Source: Saussurea involucrata
Taxonomy: Eukaryota > Streptophyta > Magnoliopsida > Asterales > Asteraceae
NCBI GenBank assembly: GCA_033807775.1
Contig: CM066313.1
Coordinates: 57,447,984-57,511,983, forward strand
Direction: 5' to 3'
DNA: 64,000 bases
Shown here: one piece after another, positions 44,606 through 55,169 of the stretch
How positions within the stretch are numbered: the first letter of the stretch is position 1
Layout: every line of letters starts with the position of its first letter
Notes under the pieces: model-generated
Database searches by the model: none
Told to the model about the DNA's origin: nothing
What the model saw: only the letters and a program-made list of their open reading frames with translations
Made by a program: the position numbers and the translations under genes

Positions 44606-45567
44606 TGCTGTTTATCATGTCAACCAAAGAATATAGATAAAGAATACAGTCTTAATGTGGAAAGACATTCCAAAATAAGATGGTATTTATTTTTGTCCAT
44701 TTCATTCATACCAAAAATGTCTTAATGAAGATTAGGGTTTTCTAGTTTTGACAAAAAGAGACAAGAACTAGTGAATGTCTTATTTTCCAGTTTCCTTTAG
44801 AGATAAAGATTCTCAAAAAAACATATGAAGAACAAGTTTAAGATTTTAGATTTAAACTTAAAGAACAACCATGAAGATTGTGTTTATAAAATCATGAAAG
44901 AAAGTGATTTCATTTTAAAAATTTCTTTTGTTTGATCTTGTAGAAACAATGAGAAGATCAGAAACAAGTTAAAACAGGTAAATAATAAGAATATTAACCT
45001 TGTTGTCGAAGAAGAAGATGAACAGTTCTTGAAACGAGAATTCGAGAATTCGAGATGCAACAGTAAATCTTTTCTTGAAGAAGAAGTTGTTCGCGTAAAG
45101 GAAAAATATAAACCCGAATGTGTTTATATAGTGAGCTTAGATAGAGAAAAAAACTAGAGCGGGAAAGTTTTTCATCATGACACGGACACGTGTTTGCATT
45201 TGATTGGACGGTAAACGAAACGTGCAAACGTGTGTCAGAAATAGAACGTGCCAGGGTTTATCCGTTTGATTACGTCACAAACGTCCTTTCGATGTCTCTG
45301 AGGTTTTTGAAAAACTCAGGGACATTTTGAAAACATGAAGCACTGAATAGAAATATCAGTGTTGGTTTTTAGAAACTTCAAAGTATTGCTGATAAGAAAG
45401 AGATATTCAGCGATACAATTTGTTTCAAAATCATTTGCGAACGTCAGCGAGTAAAGAGAACATACATTGACATCAGCGAATCAAGTTTGTTCAGAGAGAA
45501 GATGATAGAATGGGTTATATAAGTTGGTTTTATCCTTTTGCTGATCAAATGAGAACCGCTGAAGATT
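44606..45567 (-). other. C2 spacer between pol and aORF, with candidate promoter and leader intron
   Basis: Non-coding. On the minus strand: CACGTG at 45187-45192, TATATAA at 45124-45130, a donor-like ACAAG|GTTAAT at 44998, and an acceptor AAACAG ending at 44608, two bases before the aORF ATG (possible 391-nt intron). The C3 copy has the same order and nearly the same distances. Confidence 0.5.
45124..45192 (-). promoter_or_regulatory. Candidate internal promoter of the C2 aORF
   Basis: ACACGTGTCC then, about 57 nt downstream on the minus strand, CTATATAAACAC. Conserved with 61270-61337 in C3. The LTR promoter of the same family also pairs CACGTG with TATATAA. Confidence 0.5.
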
Positions 45568-48500
45568 TTATTCTTCAAAGTTCAGCATTCCAAGCTCGCT
45601 GATGAGAAAGTTAAATCTTGTCTCATCAAGAGGTTTGGTGAACAGATCAGCTAACTGAAAGTCAGTTGGGATAAAATGAAGTTCTATATCACCATTCATC
45701 ACATGATCTCTGATAAAATGATACCTGATTTCGATATATTTGGTCTTTGAATGTAGCACTGGATTGTTGGCCATAGCGATGGCACTAGTGTTGTCGCAAT
45801 AGATTGGAATCTTCGAGAGCTGAAGGTCATAGTCCAGTAGTTGATTTCTCATCCACAAGACCTGAGAACAACAGCTTCCAGCAGCTACGTATTCAGCTTC
45901 AGCGGTGGAGGTGGACACTGAGTTTTGCTTTTTACTTGTCCAACTCACCAGCCTTCCACCCAGGAGCTGACAGCCTCCTGTGGTGCTTTTCCTATCCAAT
46001 TTACAACCTGCAAAATCACTATCTGAATAGGCGATTAGATCAAACCCTGAATCTTTGGGATACCAAAGACCTAGGTTAGGAGTACCCTTAAGGTAACGAA
46101 AGATTCGCTTTACAGCGATCATATGAGATTCCTTAGGTTCAGCTTGATATCGTGCACACAAACAGGTTGCGTACATAATATCAGGTCGGCTAGCTGTAAG
46201 ATACAAAAGAGAGTCGATCATCCCACGGTATGTCGTGACATTAACAGGTATTCCAGAAGAATCCTTGTTTAGTGTCAGCGGCGGTGCCATAGGGGTTTTC
46301 ATAGCTGAGCTCTGAGTTAAATCAAATTTCTTTAGCATATTTTTAACATACTTTCCCTGATTAATGAAAGTTGCCTTTTCATTTTGTTTTATCTGAAGAC
46401 CAATGAAATATATTAGCTCACCCATCATGCTCATTTTATACTCTGCTTTCATTCTATCAGCGAAACGAGTACAAAGGTCAGGGTTAGTAGAACCAAATAT
46501 AATGTCATCAACATATATCTGAACAAGAATGATATGACCTTTTACTTTCCTGAAGAATAGAGTCTTATCGATTTTACCACGCTAAAATTGTTCAATATGG
46601 AGATAAGTAGAGAGAGTGTCATACCATGCACGAGGAGCTTGCTTTAAGCCGTAAAGTGCTTATCCAGTTTATAAACATAACCTGGATGCTTAGGATCTGA
46701 GAATCCTGGAGGTTGTTCCACATAGACTTCTTCATTCAGCTTTCCATTGAGAAACGCTGACTTAACATCCATTTGATAAACTTTGAAGTCTTTGTGTACA
46801 ACGTAGGCTAAGAATAGACGAATAGATTCTAGTCTTGCTACTGAAGCAAATGTTTCGTCGTAGTCTATACTTTCCTCTTGCCTGTATCCCTGAGCAACAA
46901 GACGAGCCTTGTTGCGGGTTACAATTCCATGTTCATCCAACTTGTTTCGATAGACCCATTTAGTGCCTATCACTGTCTTGTCAGTTGGTCTTCAAACAAG
47001 CTTCCAAACTTTGTTTCTTTCAAATTCAGTCAGCTCTTCTTGCATAGCGTTGACCCAGTTTGGATCTTGGAGGGCATCATCTGTTTTTTTGGTTCAATCA
47101 GAGAAATAAAGTTAACAAATAAACAAATATTACCTGCACTTCGTCGAGTCTGAACACCAGCGTTTGGATCACCAAGAATTTGATCAATAGGGTGATTGAC
47201 AGTCCATCGCTGAGCCGGAGTATGAGTCGCTGACTCAACTTGAACTGGAGGAGCTGAAGATGAGGCTTCAGCAACTTCTGGAATATTAACCAAGAAAGGA
47301 GTAGGTGCAGATGTCATTACATTCACTGATTACTGAGAAGTAGATGGCATGTCTGAGTCATTTGGTTCAGAAGCAGGCATAGTGTTTAGAGGAACAGCTG
47401 AGACCCATGAAGTTTCAGCTTCACTAGTCTGCATGTTTGGGATGATAGTAGGACCATCATCTTCAACGGTATGAGTATGAGGAGTGGGAATGTCTTCTGA
47501 ATCACCAAGATGAGAAAACATCCATTGATTCAGTTCTTCAGTATCAGCAGAAGGTCTAGAATTCGCTGAATGGGATTCGTCAAAGGTGATGTGAATCGTT
47601 TCTTCTACAGTCTGTCTTCTACGATTGAAGACTCTGAAAGCTTTGGAGATAGAAGAATATCCAAGAAATATTCCATCATCAGCCTTAGGATCAAACTTTC
47701 CAAGGGCATTTCTGTTGTTCAGTATGAAACACTGACATCCAAAGATATGAAGAAAGCTAATTGAAGGCTTTCTCCCATGAAAAAGTTCATAGGCTGTCTT
47801 TTTGAATATTTTGACTATCAGCGACCTGTTTTGCGTAAAACAAGCAGTGTTGACAGCTTCTGCCCAAAACTGAGTAGACAGGTGAGAATCGCTGAGCATT
47901 GAACGTGCAGCTTCAATGATAGTTCTATTTCTTCTTTCAGCGATTCCATTTTGTTGCGGTGTTCTCACTGAGGAAAAGTAGTGAGAAATACCCTTACTCT
48001 CAAAGAAGGAATCAAGATAACTGTTTTTGAATTCAGTCCCATGATCACTCCTTATTGAGCGAACGGTCATATTGTTCAGGACTTCCATTTTCCTGACAAA
48101 GGTGATGAGTTGTTTAGGGGTGTCACTCTTAGAAAGGAGAAACATTACCCATGTATAGCGAGAGAATTCATCAACTATGACCAGTGTATATTTCTTTCTA
48201 GCGATGGATTGTTTGTCAACAGGGCCAAACAAATCCATATGAAGAAGTTGTAGAGGAGATTACACTGAGGAAACTTGCTTAGACTTGAAGCTTGCTTTGG
48301 TCTGCTTGCCTTTCTCACACGCTGAACATAAGGACTCTTTGGCATATGAGTGATGAGGTAGACCAGTGACTAACTCTTTAGAAGAAAGAGTATTCAGTGT
48401 CTTAAAGTTGAGATGAGAGAGCCTCTTATGCAATAGCCAGTTGACATCAGATGAGGCTTTTGGGAAGAAACAGGAGTTCTCAGTGGTTGTTGAGTCCATG

Positions 48501-48838
48501 TTTATAACGTAAACATTTTCCAAACGATAACCGCTGAGAGCTATGTTCTCCTTTTTGTCAGCGACAAAGCAGGATTCCTTAGTAAAGATTACTTTGTTAT
48601 CCATGTCACAAAGTTGACTGATGCTTAGAAGATTATGCTTCAGCCCTTCAACATATGCGACTCTTCTGAAGGTTGTTGTACCATTAGAGGGTACACCAAA
48701 CCCTCGGGTATGTCCTTTTCCGTTTCCACCGAAAGTTACAGAGGGACCCTTTTCTTCCTTATATTCAGTGAGCAGGTTCTTCTTATCAGTCATGTGTCTA
48801 GAGCATCCGCTATCGAGACACCAGATACCCTTCTTAAC
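45568..48838 (-). pseudogene. C2 pol: protease, integrase, RT, RNase H
   Basis: Read right to left: protease WCLDSGCSRHMTDKK (48793 side; W-Y-L is usual, here W-C-L), pre-integrase LHKRLSHLNFKT ... CSACEKGKQ (about 48300-48440), TAA-type break near 48258, integrase DLFGPV, RSDHGTEFKN, TPQQNGIAERRNRTIIEAARSM (47890-47980), break at 47327-47329, linker, RT TKWVYRNKLDEHG and YQMDVKSAFLNGKLNEEVYV (46644-46973), frame break near 46640, VQIYVDDIIFGSTN (about 46495-46535), and RNase H SDSDFAGCKLDRKST to LFTKPLDETRFNFL ending at 45568. About five inactivating changes. The catalytic residues that can be read are conserved. Confidence 0.87.
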
Positions 48839-48858
48839 CTACAAACAAAGGAAAATTA
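48839..48858 (-). promoter_or_regulatory. Candidate 3' splice site at the gag/protease boundary (C2)
   Basis: Minus strand AACTAATTTTCC ... TTTGTAG: stop TAA in a CTAAT branch-point match, pyrimidine tract, AG at 48839; spacer 20 nt. A donor-like AAG|GTGAAG at 49029 gives a 191-nt intron with phase 0 on both sides. Confidence 0.45.
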
Positions 48859-50601
48859 GTTTGACTTGGGCACCCATTTCATCATGTGTACACACTTGTC
48901 AGTGGAGGTAGATGGAATGGAAGGTTCAGCATTCTTCGCACAATTTAAAGATTCAGCTTTATCAGTCTTCACTTTGGTTAATTTCTTAACCTCCGTGGTC
49001 TTCTTTGCCTTGGGGGCAATAATCTTCACCTTAGCTATCTTTTCAGCTTTGGTGGCTGTAGGGCACTTACTAGCAATATGATTTGTAAGTCCACAGTGAT
49101 AACATTTCCTATAACTAAAAGTAGTTCTAGGACTATTTGCATGCTTAGCCGTTAGTTTTAAATGAGCAGGGCTAGCACAAAGTATACCTTTGGTATTGGA
49201 AATGAGAGGAACAATCAGTTCTTCAGATTTCTTACCAGTTATATCCACTTTAAGTCTAGGAGTAGATCGCTGAATAAATCCATGGATCTTGTTCTTAGAA
49301 GTAGAGGGATAAGTCACTGAAGCTTTAGGAGCATTCAGCTTAGGTACACAAGTACCCTTCTGAGGTTTTTGGTTAAAAGCAATTGCTTTACCTTTGTCTT
49401 TAGAGACTGAGGTAGGTTTTGGATTAAGAATTTTCTCTTTACCTTTTGAAGTTAAGGTAGAGATTTCCTCAGGGATAGGAGGTTTTGAAGAGGAACACTG
49501 AGATGAGAAAGTGTCAGGGATTTAGGATACGAACATTCCAAACTTAAGCATGGAATGGTCAGTGGTTGGTTCTAGAGTATCAGCTTTGTAACCAAGACCA
49601 CGTTTATCACTCAGGGGAATCTGAGACTTTATTATTTCAGTTATCGTTGTTGAGGATTTATACCATCCATCAATAGTAGCTTTTTCAGCTTTTAATGCAG
49701 CGATAGCTTCTTCACGTTCGATTTTGACTAGCTTATTTAAATGAACTTGATCTTTAAAATCTTCTTCAATTTTAGAAAGCTTTTCTATTTGAAGGTGACA
49801 GTTTTTAAGCTGTTCAGCGAGATCAAGGTTTTTATTTTCAATAACAGTTTTGCCATTCATAGCTTCATATAAACTTATAGTCAACAGATCGATCTTTTGA
49901 AGACTATCAGCTTCATCAATATTTAAAATATTGGTAAAGAAGGAAGGTGATACCTGAGTAGCAGAGGTTGAAGTAGAGGGAATGTCAAAATTTTCTTCCT
50001 CATCTTCAAGTTTGGCCATGAGACATAGATTGGCTTCATCATCATCTTCAGAGTCAGATGAGTCTTCTTCGTCAGAGGCAGCCCAATCATAGTCAGCCAT
50101 CAGGCCTTTGCCTTTCTTCTTAAAGGTTTTCAGCTTTGAATACCTTTCTTTCAGCTTTTTGTATTTTTCATCTCTAGTCCTGGGAGTAAAGTTTTTCTTG
50201 GGAAAAGCTGAGGGTCTAGACACTTTTTTTGACCTGCACTCGCTAGCAAAATGTCCTATCTTCTCACAGTTATAACAAGTAGTAGTAGCCTTATCAACAG
50301 GGGTTGATGATCTTGGCTTGTCAGTAATAGCAAGAGGTTTGTTCTTTCTGAAATTACTCTTTCTAGCAAATCTCCTGAACTTATTAGCCAGGAATGCCAG
50401 AGTTTCATCATCATCTGAAGCGTCAGAATCTGATGAACGTTCAGAGTTGGTTTCCAACTCAGTGATAGTGATAGTAGATCGTTGAGTGGTAGGTGACTCT
50501 GAGATTAAAGCAACAGCGGTGCTTTTGGAATCTTTTACAAGATTCTTCTTAAGATGACTCGATTGCTCATGATTAAGCATCGTGCCATATAAGGTAGAAA
50601 G
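48856..50601 (-). pseudogene. C2 gag, C-terminal two thirds
   Basis: From the junction with F at 50601: STLYGTMLNHEQSSHLKKNL, CCHC knuckle CYNCEKIGHFASEC (about 50229-50270), acidic SDSEDDDEANLCLMAK, a coiled coil (NLDLAEQLKNCHLQIEKLSK), TAA near 49519-49521, a frame break, then knuckle CYHCGLTNHIASKC (49068-49109) and tail ending KWVPKSN. Against C3 it lacks about 13 residues in the Lys-rich tail. Confidence 0.83.
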
Positions 50602-51384
50602 TGTTGGTTCCCGTTTTGCTTATACAAGATTGTCAGATCTATTAGTTCGAGTTTATGTTTGATGCGGAAGCGTATTTGAAGAACTAACAGATATGTTTGA
50701 TAGATTTAGAACACACAATATAAATAAACAGTGATCAGAATATGATATCTCAAAGTTTACTGAGTTTCAATATATATCAAGAACAGATTTAAGAACAGTG
50801 AGTATGCAAAGCTTTAAACAGATATGACTTTTAAATGTGCATAAGCTATGTGTTCTTGTGTGTTGATTACTACTTATTAAGAACTAAACATTAGTCTTCC
50901 TTTTGTACTACTCTAAGAGGACTATAAAGCATGAGCTACTGTTTTAGAATGGATGACATGAACAGTTGAACGGATGGCATGTATAGTTGAACGTGTTGTA
51001 TTGCATTTAATGCCGCAGACGTCTATTATGTACTAAGCCCTATTGAGTCCACTCAGAGTTTGACACGTTGAAGTTGGACAGGGCACGCTGCCATGCAAGT
51101 TGATGAACAGGTCCAGGAACAGTAGCAAGATATTATAAATATCTTCCAAGTCTTTAGTGAGGACCGCAGAGGCTCTGTAAAGTGTTACAGAGGTTCTGCG
51201 GTTTGGTCCTTTGTAGAGCAGTCTTCACCGGATTCCGAGTCTTTGGTCTTCTTAGAGCCTCTGTAGCTTCTTGACCTTGATCTCTCGATAAGTTCGGTAG
51301 AGCCTCTGTAAGAGGCTTTTCTTCACTTAGCCTATTTTTCACTACTTGTAAATACTTCTATGATTAGGAAGATTGAAGCTAACA
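50602..51384 (-). repeat. Element F 3' LTR
   Basis: 783 bp; minus strand TGTTAGCTTCAATC ... GGAACCAACA. Not similar to the B or C LTRs at the level I can see. It holds several CAGAGG/CCTCTG motifs at 51165-51315, including an inverted repeat around GACCGCAGAGG and GGTTCTGCGGTT. Confidence 0.82.
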
Positions 51385-51397
51385 ATCTCCCCCTAAG
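51385..51397 (-). other. Polypurine tract of element F
   Basis: Minus strand CTTAGGGGGAGAT directly before TGTTAGC. Confidence 0.85.
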
Positions 51398-51568
51398 TAG
51401 TGAAAAATAAAAAATTGAACTTAGCTTAGTTAGGCTAAGTTAGATATGACAGAGGTTAAACAATACCTCGAAGGTTCTTTCATTCAGAAATATGCCAGAG
51501 GCATTTTACATTTGAGTATAATGAAAGATAAACTTAAAAATGGTTTGCAGAGATTGGTTGTTTGAGAA

Positions 51569-54126
51569 TCAGATTTTGGCGTCTTTGAAATCGTTGTAGC
51601 TTCTGTTGTCTCTTCCGACTTCTCTGATCTCGTTGTAGAAACTGATACAGAGTTCTCTTAAGCGGATTGTAGCATCAATCTCTCTGATGAAGGTATCTGC
51701 AGCGTCTCTATCCATTTGCTCGGTATATCTGTATTTCACAAGGTTTGCTCTGAACATGTTCAGAGTACTAGTTGCGTACTTCTGACAGTCCATGATCACA
51801 AAAAGTTTGACTTCGCATTGTAGGTTTTGAAATACTAACCCGAACCTTGGTTCTGTAATGATTGAGTTGGGCACGGCGTCAGGTGGGCAGCGATCCTCTG
51901 GTGGTCGTAGGTTCAGATGTTTAAGACCAAGATCCTTTCCCAGCTGAAAGTCTGTCAGACTGTAGATCAGAAGCTTTTCCCTCATTGCTTTTCTCAACAC
52001 TTGATAGGCTCTGGTGTTTGGCTCTGTGTTGTAGTTGTCCTTCGTCCATTGCAGAAGGTCAGGTAGATCATAGGGATTCATATTCCTTAGGTCAGCATCA
52101 GCGAAGGTGGTTTCTGAATTGTTTTCCCTTCTGACTCTATAAAGATTGTACCTGACACTTGGATAGGTTCTTGTAAAGGAGTACCTACATAAGATTACCT
52201 TTTTGATTTTGTGGATTGAGAAGACGTCTGCTCTGGTTCTTAGCTTTGTCCTGGTGAAGACGTTCTCAAATTCTTCTCTGATCTTTGGATCTGTCACATG
52301 ATCTGTTGGATGATTGGTCTGAAAGGGTTGTTTATAGAGGTATTTGTATACCACTTCTTCCATTTCTTCTTGTGTTGGACCTGGTTGTGGTACTTGTCTT
52401 CTGAGACTCTCCATCTTTCGAACAACTTCTGCAGCTCTACCTGTTAGAGGAATGTCTGACAGAGGCTTCATTCCATATGCCCAGTCCTCTTCTTCAGGCT
52501 TTGGAGTTTGGAAGGCATCAAAGGCGCTCTTCATCAATTTCTCTGTAGGCTTGGGCAATGATTTCTTTTTCTTGGGCTCTTGTGTCAGTATTGCTTTGCC
52601 CTTGTCTTTGGCTTTTGGAGGTGCAGAACCTGTTGCTTCTGTAGGTTTGGGTGTTGATGCTTCTGTTGGAATGATGGGGGTTACCTCTGTAGGTTTTGAC
52701 ACTTGTGTTTGAGAGGAATTTTGTGGCGTTGGTTCTGTTGAAGGACTTTCTTCCAATATGATTACCACAGGGGTGGTTGTTGCCTCTGTGGTTTGTTGAT
52801 CAGTTTTTGGTACATGGGTTTCTTCAGGAGTTGATTCCACAGAGATGGGTGTTGTCTCTGTGGTCTGTTGAGTTTGTTGTTGTTGGGTCTGTTCTGGAGG
52901 GGCTTGGTTGATTGGTTCTGTTACGATTGATGGAGCTGGTAGTCCTCTGCTCGTAGCTTTCTCCCTTGTATTCTCCCCCTCAGGATGATCTGATGGACCA
53001 GGATGGTCATCATCAGAGTCATCCTGACCCTTATCTGAAGTACCCTCTGCTATGCAAGAAGCTTTGGGTTTCTTTGGTAGTTCTGCTCCTGCGGCCATCA
53101 ACTTTGCGCATACATCATCACAGAGGCCGATTAGAGTTGCAAGCTCTGCTTCTGTATTGAAGCGCATTCTGCCGACACTTGCTCAGAACTCTTTGACGTA
53201 GTTGGCATTTGCAGTAGTGAAAGAGACGATGACTTCTGTGACCTGGTTTATCACATTCTGCCCGAGCTCTGTTAGCTGTGCTCTGGTCATGTAGTCTTGA
53301 GGCTGCATCATCATAGTGTTGCGCATTGCTTCTTCTTGTACGTGTTTTAGGGCGTTATGTAGATCTGCAGGTGTAATGCCCTTGCTTTGTTGGATTGCTT
53401 ATTCATTTGTTCAAGGAAATCTTTGACTGATTCCTTGAACGCAGAAGTTGCGGCTATCCCGAATTCTTTAGCGGCATAAGTGGCTGTATTCGTGGCAGTT
53501 GTTTCAGCAGAGGACTTCATCTGGGTGATGGCGGATTTCACCTCTGTGGACAGATTGTCCATTTTGGTGTTCAGATTTAGTAAGGCCGTTGATGTTGTCT
53601 CTGCAAAAGATTTGAAAGAGCTTTGCAACTCTTTCATGGTTTGGTTCACAGAGGTGACAAGGGTTTGGAACTCATCCCTTGATACTTGTGTTCCTGGTGT
53701 AACCTCTGGAGGAACACATTCGTCTCCAGAGTGAGTCCCTGCTCCTGGGACACCTTCGTTCACCCTTGTTTGTACGTTGGGGGTGGAAGGATTTCCATCT
53801 GATCTTCGAGAAGAAACCTGAGTTTCGATCTCTACAGAAGTTCGGTGAAGAACAGTGTCCAAATCCACTCCAGAGGTGGGTATCGGAATGTTCTTCTGTT
53901 GACTCGGAGACTTGTCTAGAGTCTTTTCGTCTTTATGCACACTACTTCTATCTGAAAGAAGTTTTGGCCCTATATTGTGCATGGTAGAGGAAACAAATTC
54001 CTCTGTTAGGTGTTCTAGTGTGATCTGGGGCGATGAATCACGAACTATAGGTGAGTCTCTTTGAGGAGACTCCCTAGGAATGGATTCCCCGGTTTCTGTG
54101 GGCGCAGAGGTTGAAAGAATGACCTC
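51569..54126 (-). pseudogene. Element F aORF
   Basis: Open from the C3 junction (54126) to about 53347, then a frame break (53168-53346), then open to the stop at 51569. Order: Ser/Thr/Pro region, coiled-coil-like MDNLSTEVKSAITQMKSSAE, acidic/Pro/Thr/Gln-rich segment (52700-53050), basic EPKKKKSLPKPTEK (about 52550), then a C-terminal domain with YNLYRVRRENNSETTFADAD, NPYDLPDLLQW, YSLTDFQLG, EPRFGLVF. This C-terminal domain aligns with family B at 848-1400 (FTVRREDGKEWIFSEADF, LTNFQMA, EFGIVF), so the aORF families share an ancestor. No membrane segment seen. Confidence 0.75.
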
Positions 54127-55089
54127 TGTGATCCAAACCCTCAGTGATTTGATAATGACCCTCTCTTATATACTTAGTGAAAATTGTGAGTAAACAATAT
54201 GTATCAGAGTTTCACTATCGCTGATAAGTACTAAGATCATACAGTACCGCTGATAGGAACTCTCGCTCTTTAGATTAAACATTCAGCGAACACTGTTCAC
54301 CATAATACTCTGAGTCTGTTCAGTACTTATGGTGATCGCTGATAAGTTAGTTGTTTACTTATGATCCCTGAAGACAAGTTTCACGTCAACATAGGTTCTA
54401 CGCTGAAGTCGAAGATCAAGCTCAAGAACCAGCGACAAGTCTCCTAATGAACTGATGCGGATCAGCGAAGACTCAGATTTGTCCACTCAACGTGAAGTAT
54501 CAAGTACAAGACTTCAGCTATCGCTGAACTTTATCATTCGCTGAATAGTAAATGATGATACTCTGAATCAACGAAAGCTGATCATGAAGTCCTCCGTACA
54601 AAGTACTTTTGTCTTAACCACCCTTGCACGACTCCGTACGAAATGTCAGAAAAGAACCTCCGACTGTCTGAAATCGTACAACCACTCTGATACTACACTG
54701 TTCATTCATGCGGCTACTAAGGTTGTCAACAAAGGTCAATGACATGCAACCAACCAGCTAATGACACGTGTAAAGTGTATACTGACTTGCATTAAATGCA
54801 TGCAGTATATAAAGAGATGAACCCACTTCATTTGAAGTAACTTGCTAACTATGGACAAGTTCAATCTCTTATCTCAAGATAGGTTATTATTAGTAATTTC
54901 CTTATCTCTCTTAGTGCAAGAAATCTTAGTGTTCCAACTTGTTTAGATTTAGGTTTATCCTTAATCTTGTTTCCGCAACAAGCTGTAAATTGTTAATGAT
55001 TTATCAATAAACAATTTAGAAAAGTAAAATCTGTGTGTTTGTATTCAACCCCCCCTTCTACAAACTTGTATAGGCCTTCGTGACCAACA
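54127..55089 (+). repeat. C3 5' LTR
   Basis: About 963 bp, TGTGATCCAAACC ... GACCAACA. The start is one T shorter than in C2 (TGTTGATCC), so either one base was lost or the first bases belong to F, whose own CCTCTGTG motif overlaps here. Nine or so CAGCG/CGCTG motifs at 54210-54545. CACGTG at 54765-54770 and TATATAA at 54806-54812. Confidence 0.9.
54765..54812 (+). promoter_or_regulatory. C3 LTR promoter: CACGTG and TATA box
   Basis: GACACGTGTAAAG, then a TTAAATGCATGC palindromic stretch, then GTATATAAAGAG. The same arrangement is present in the C2 LTR. CACGTG is the G-box core bound by plant bZIP/bHLH factors. Confidence 0.6.
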
Positions 55090-55091
55090 AG

Positions 55092-55103
55092 TGGTATCAG
55101 AGC
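55092..55103 (+). other. Primer-binding site of C3 (tRNA-iMet)
   Basis: TGGTATCAGAGC two bases after the LTR end. Confidence 0.92.
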
Positions 55104-55169
55104 GGATTTGTTTAATCTCATAAACAAGATCTAATCTAAGATATTTCTCTTCCTTGCTATTATCTGAAA

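Larger units (their letters stand above)
34033..50601 (-). mobile_element. Element C2: Sirevirus-like copia element on the minus strand (part within window)
   Basis: 3' LTR at 34033-34990, polypurine tract, aORF, pol and the C-terminal two thirds of gag, all read right to left. It is interrupted by gypsy E (35824-41228) and cut at 50602 by element F. Its N-terminal gag and 5' LTR must lie right of the window. It is inserted in C1; the left target site is GACAA (34028-34032). Confidence 0.9.
50602..54126 (-). mobile_element. Element F: Sirevirus-like element on the minus strand (3' part)
   Basis: 3' LTR (50602-51384), polypurine tract and aORF are visible. It is inserted in the C2 gag; left target site GAAAG at 50597-50601. 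The aORF is still open at 54126, where C3 begins, so the rest of F should follow the C3 3' LTR outside the window. Confidence 0.85.
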
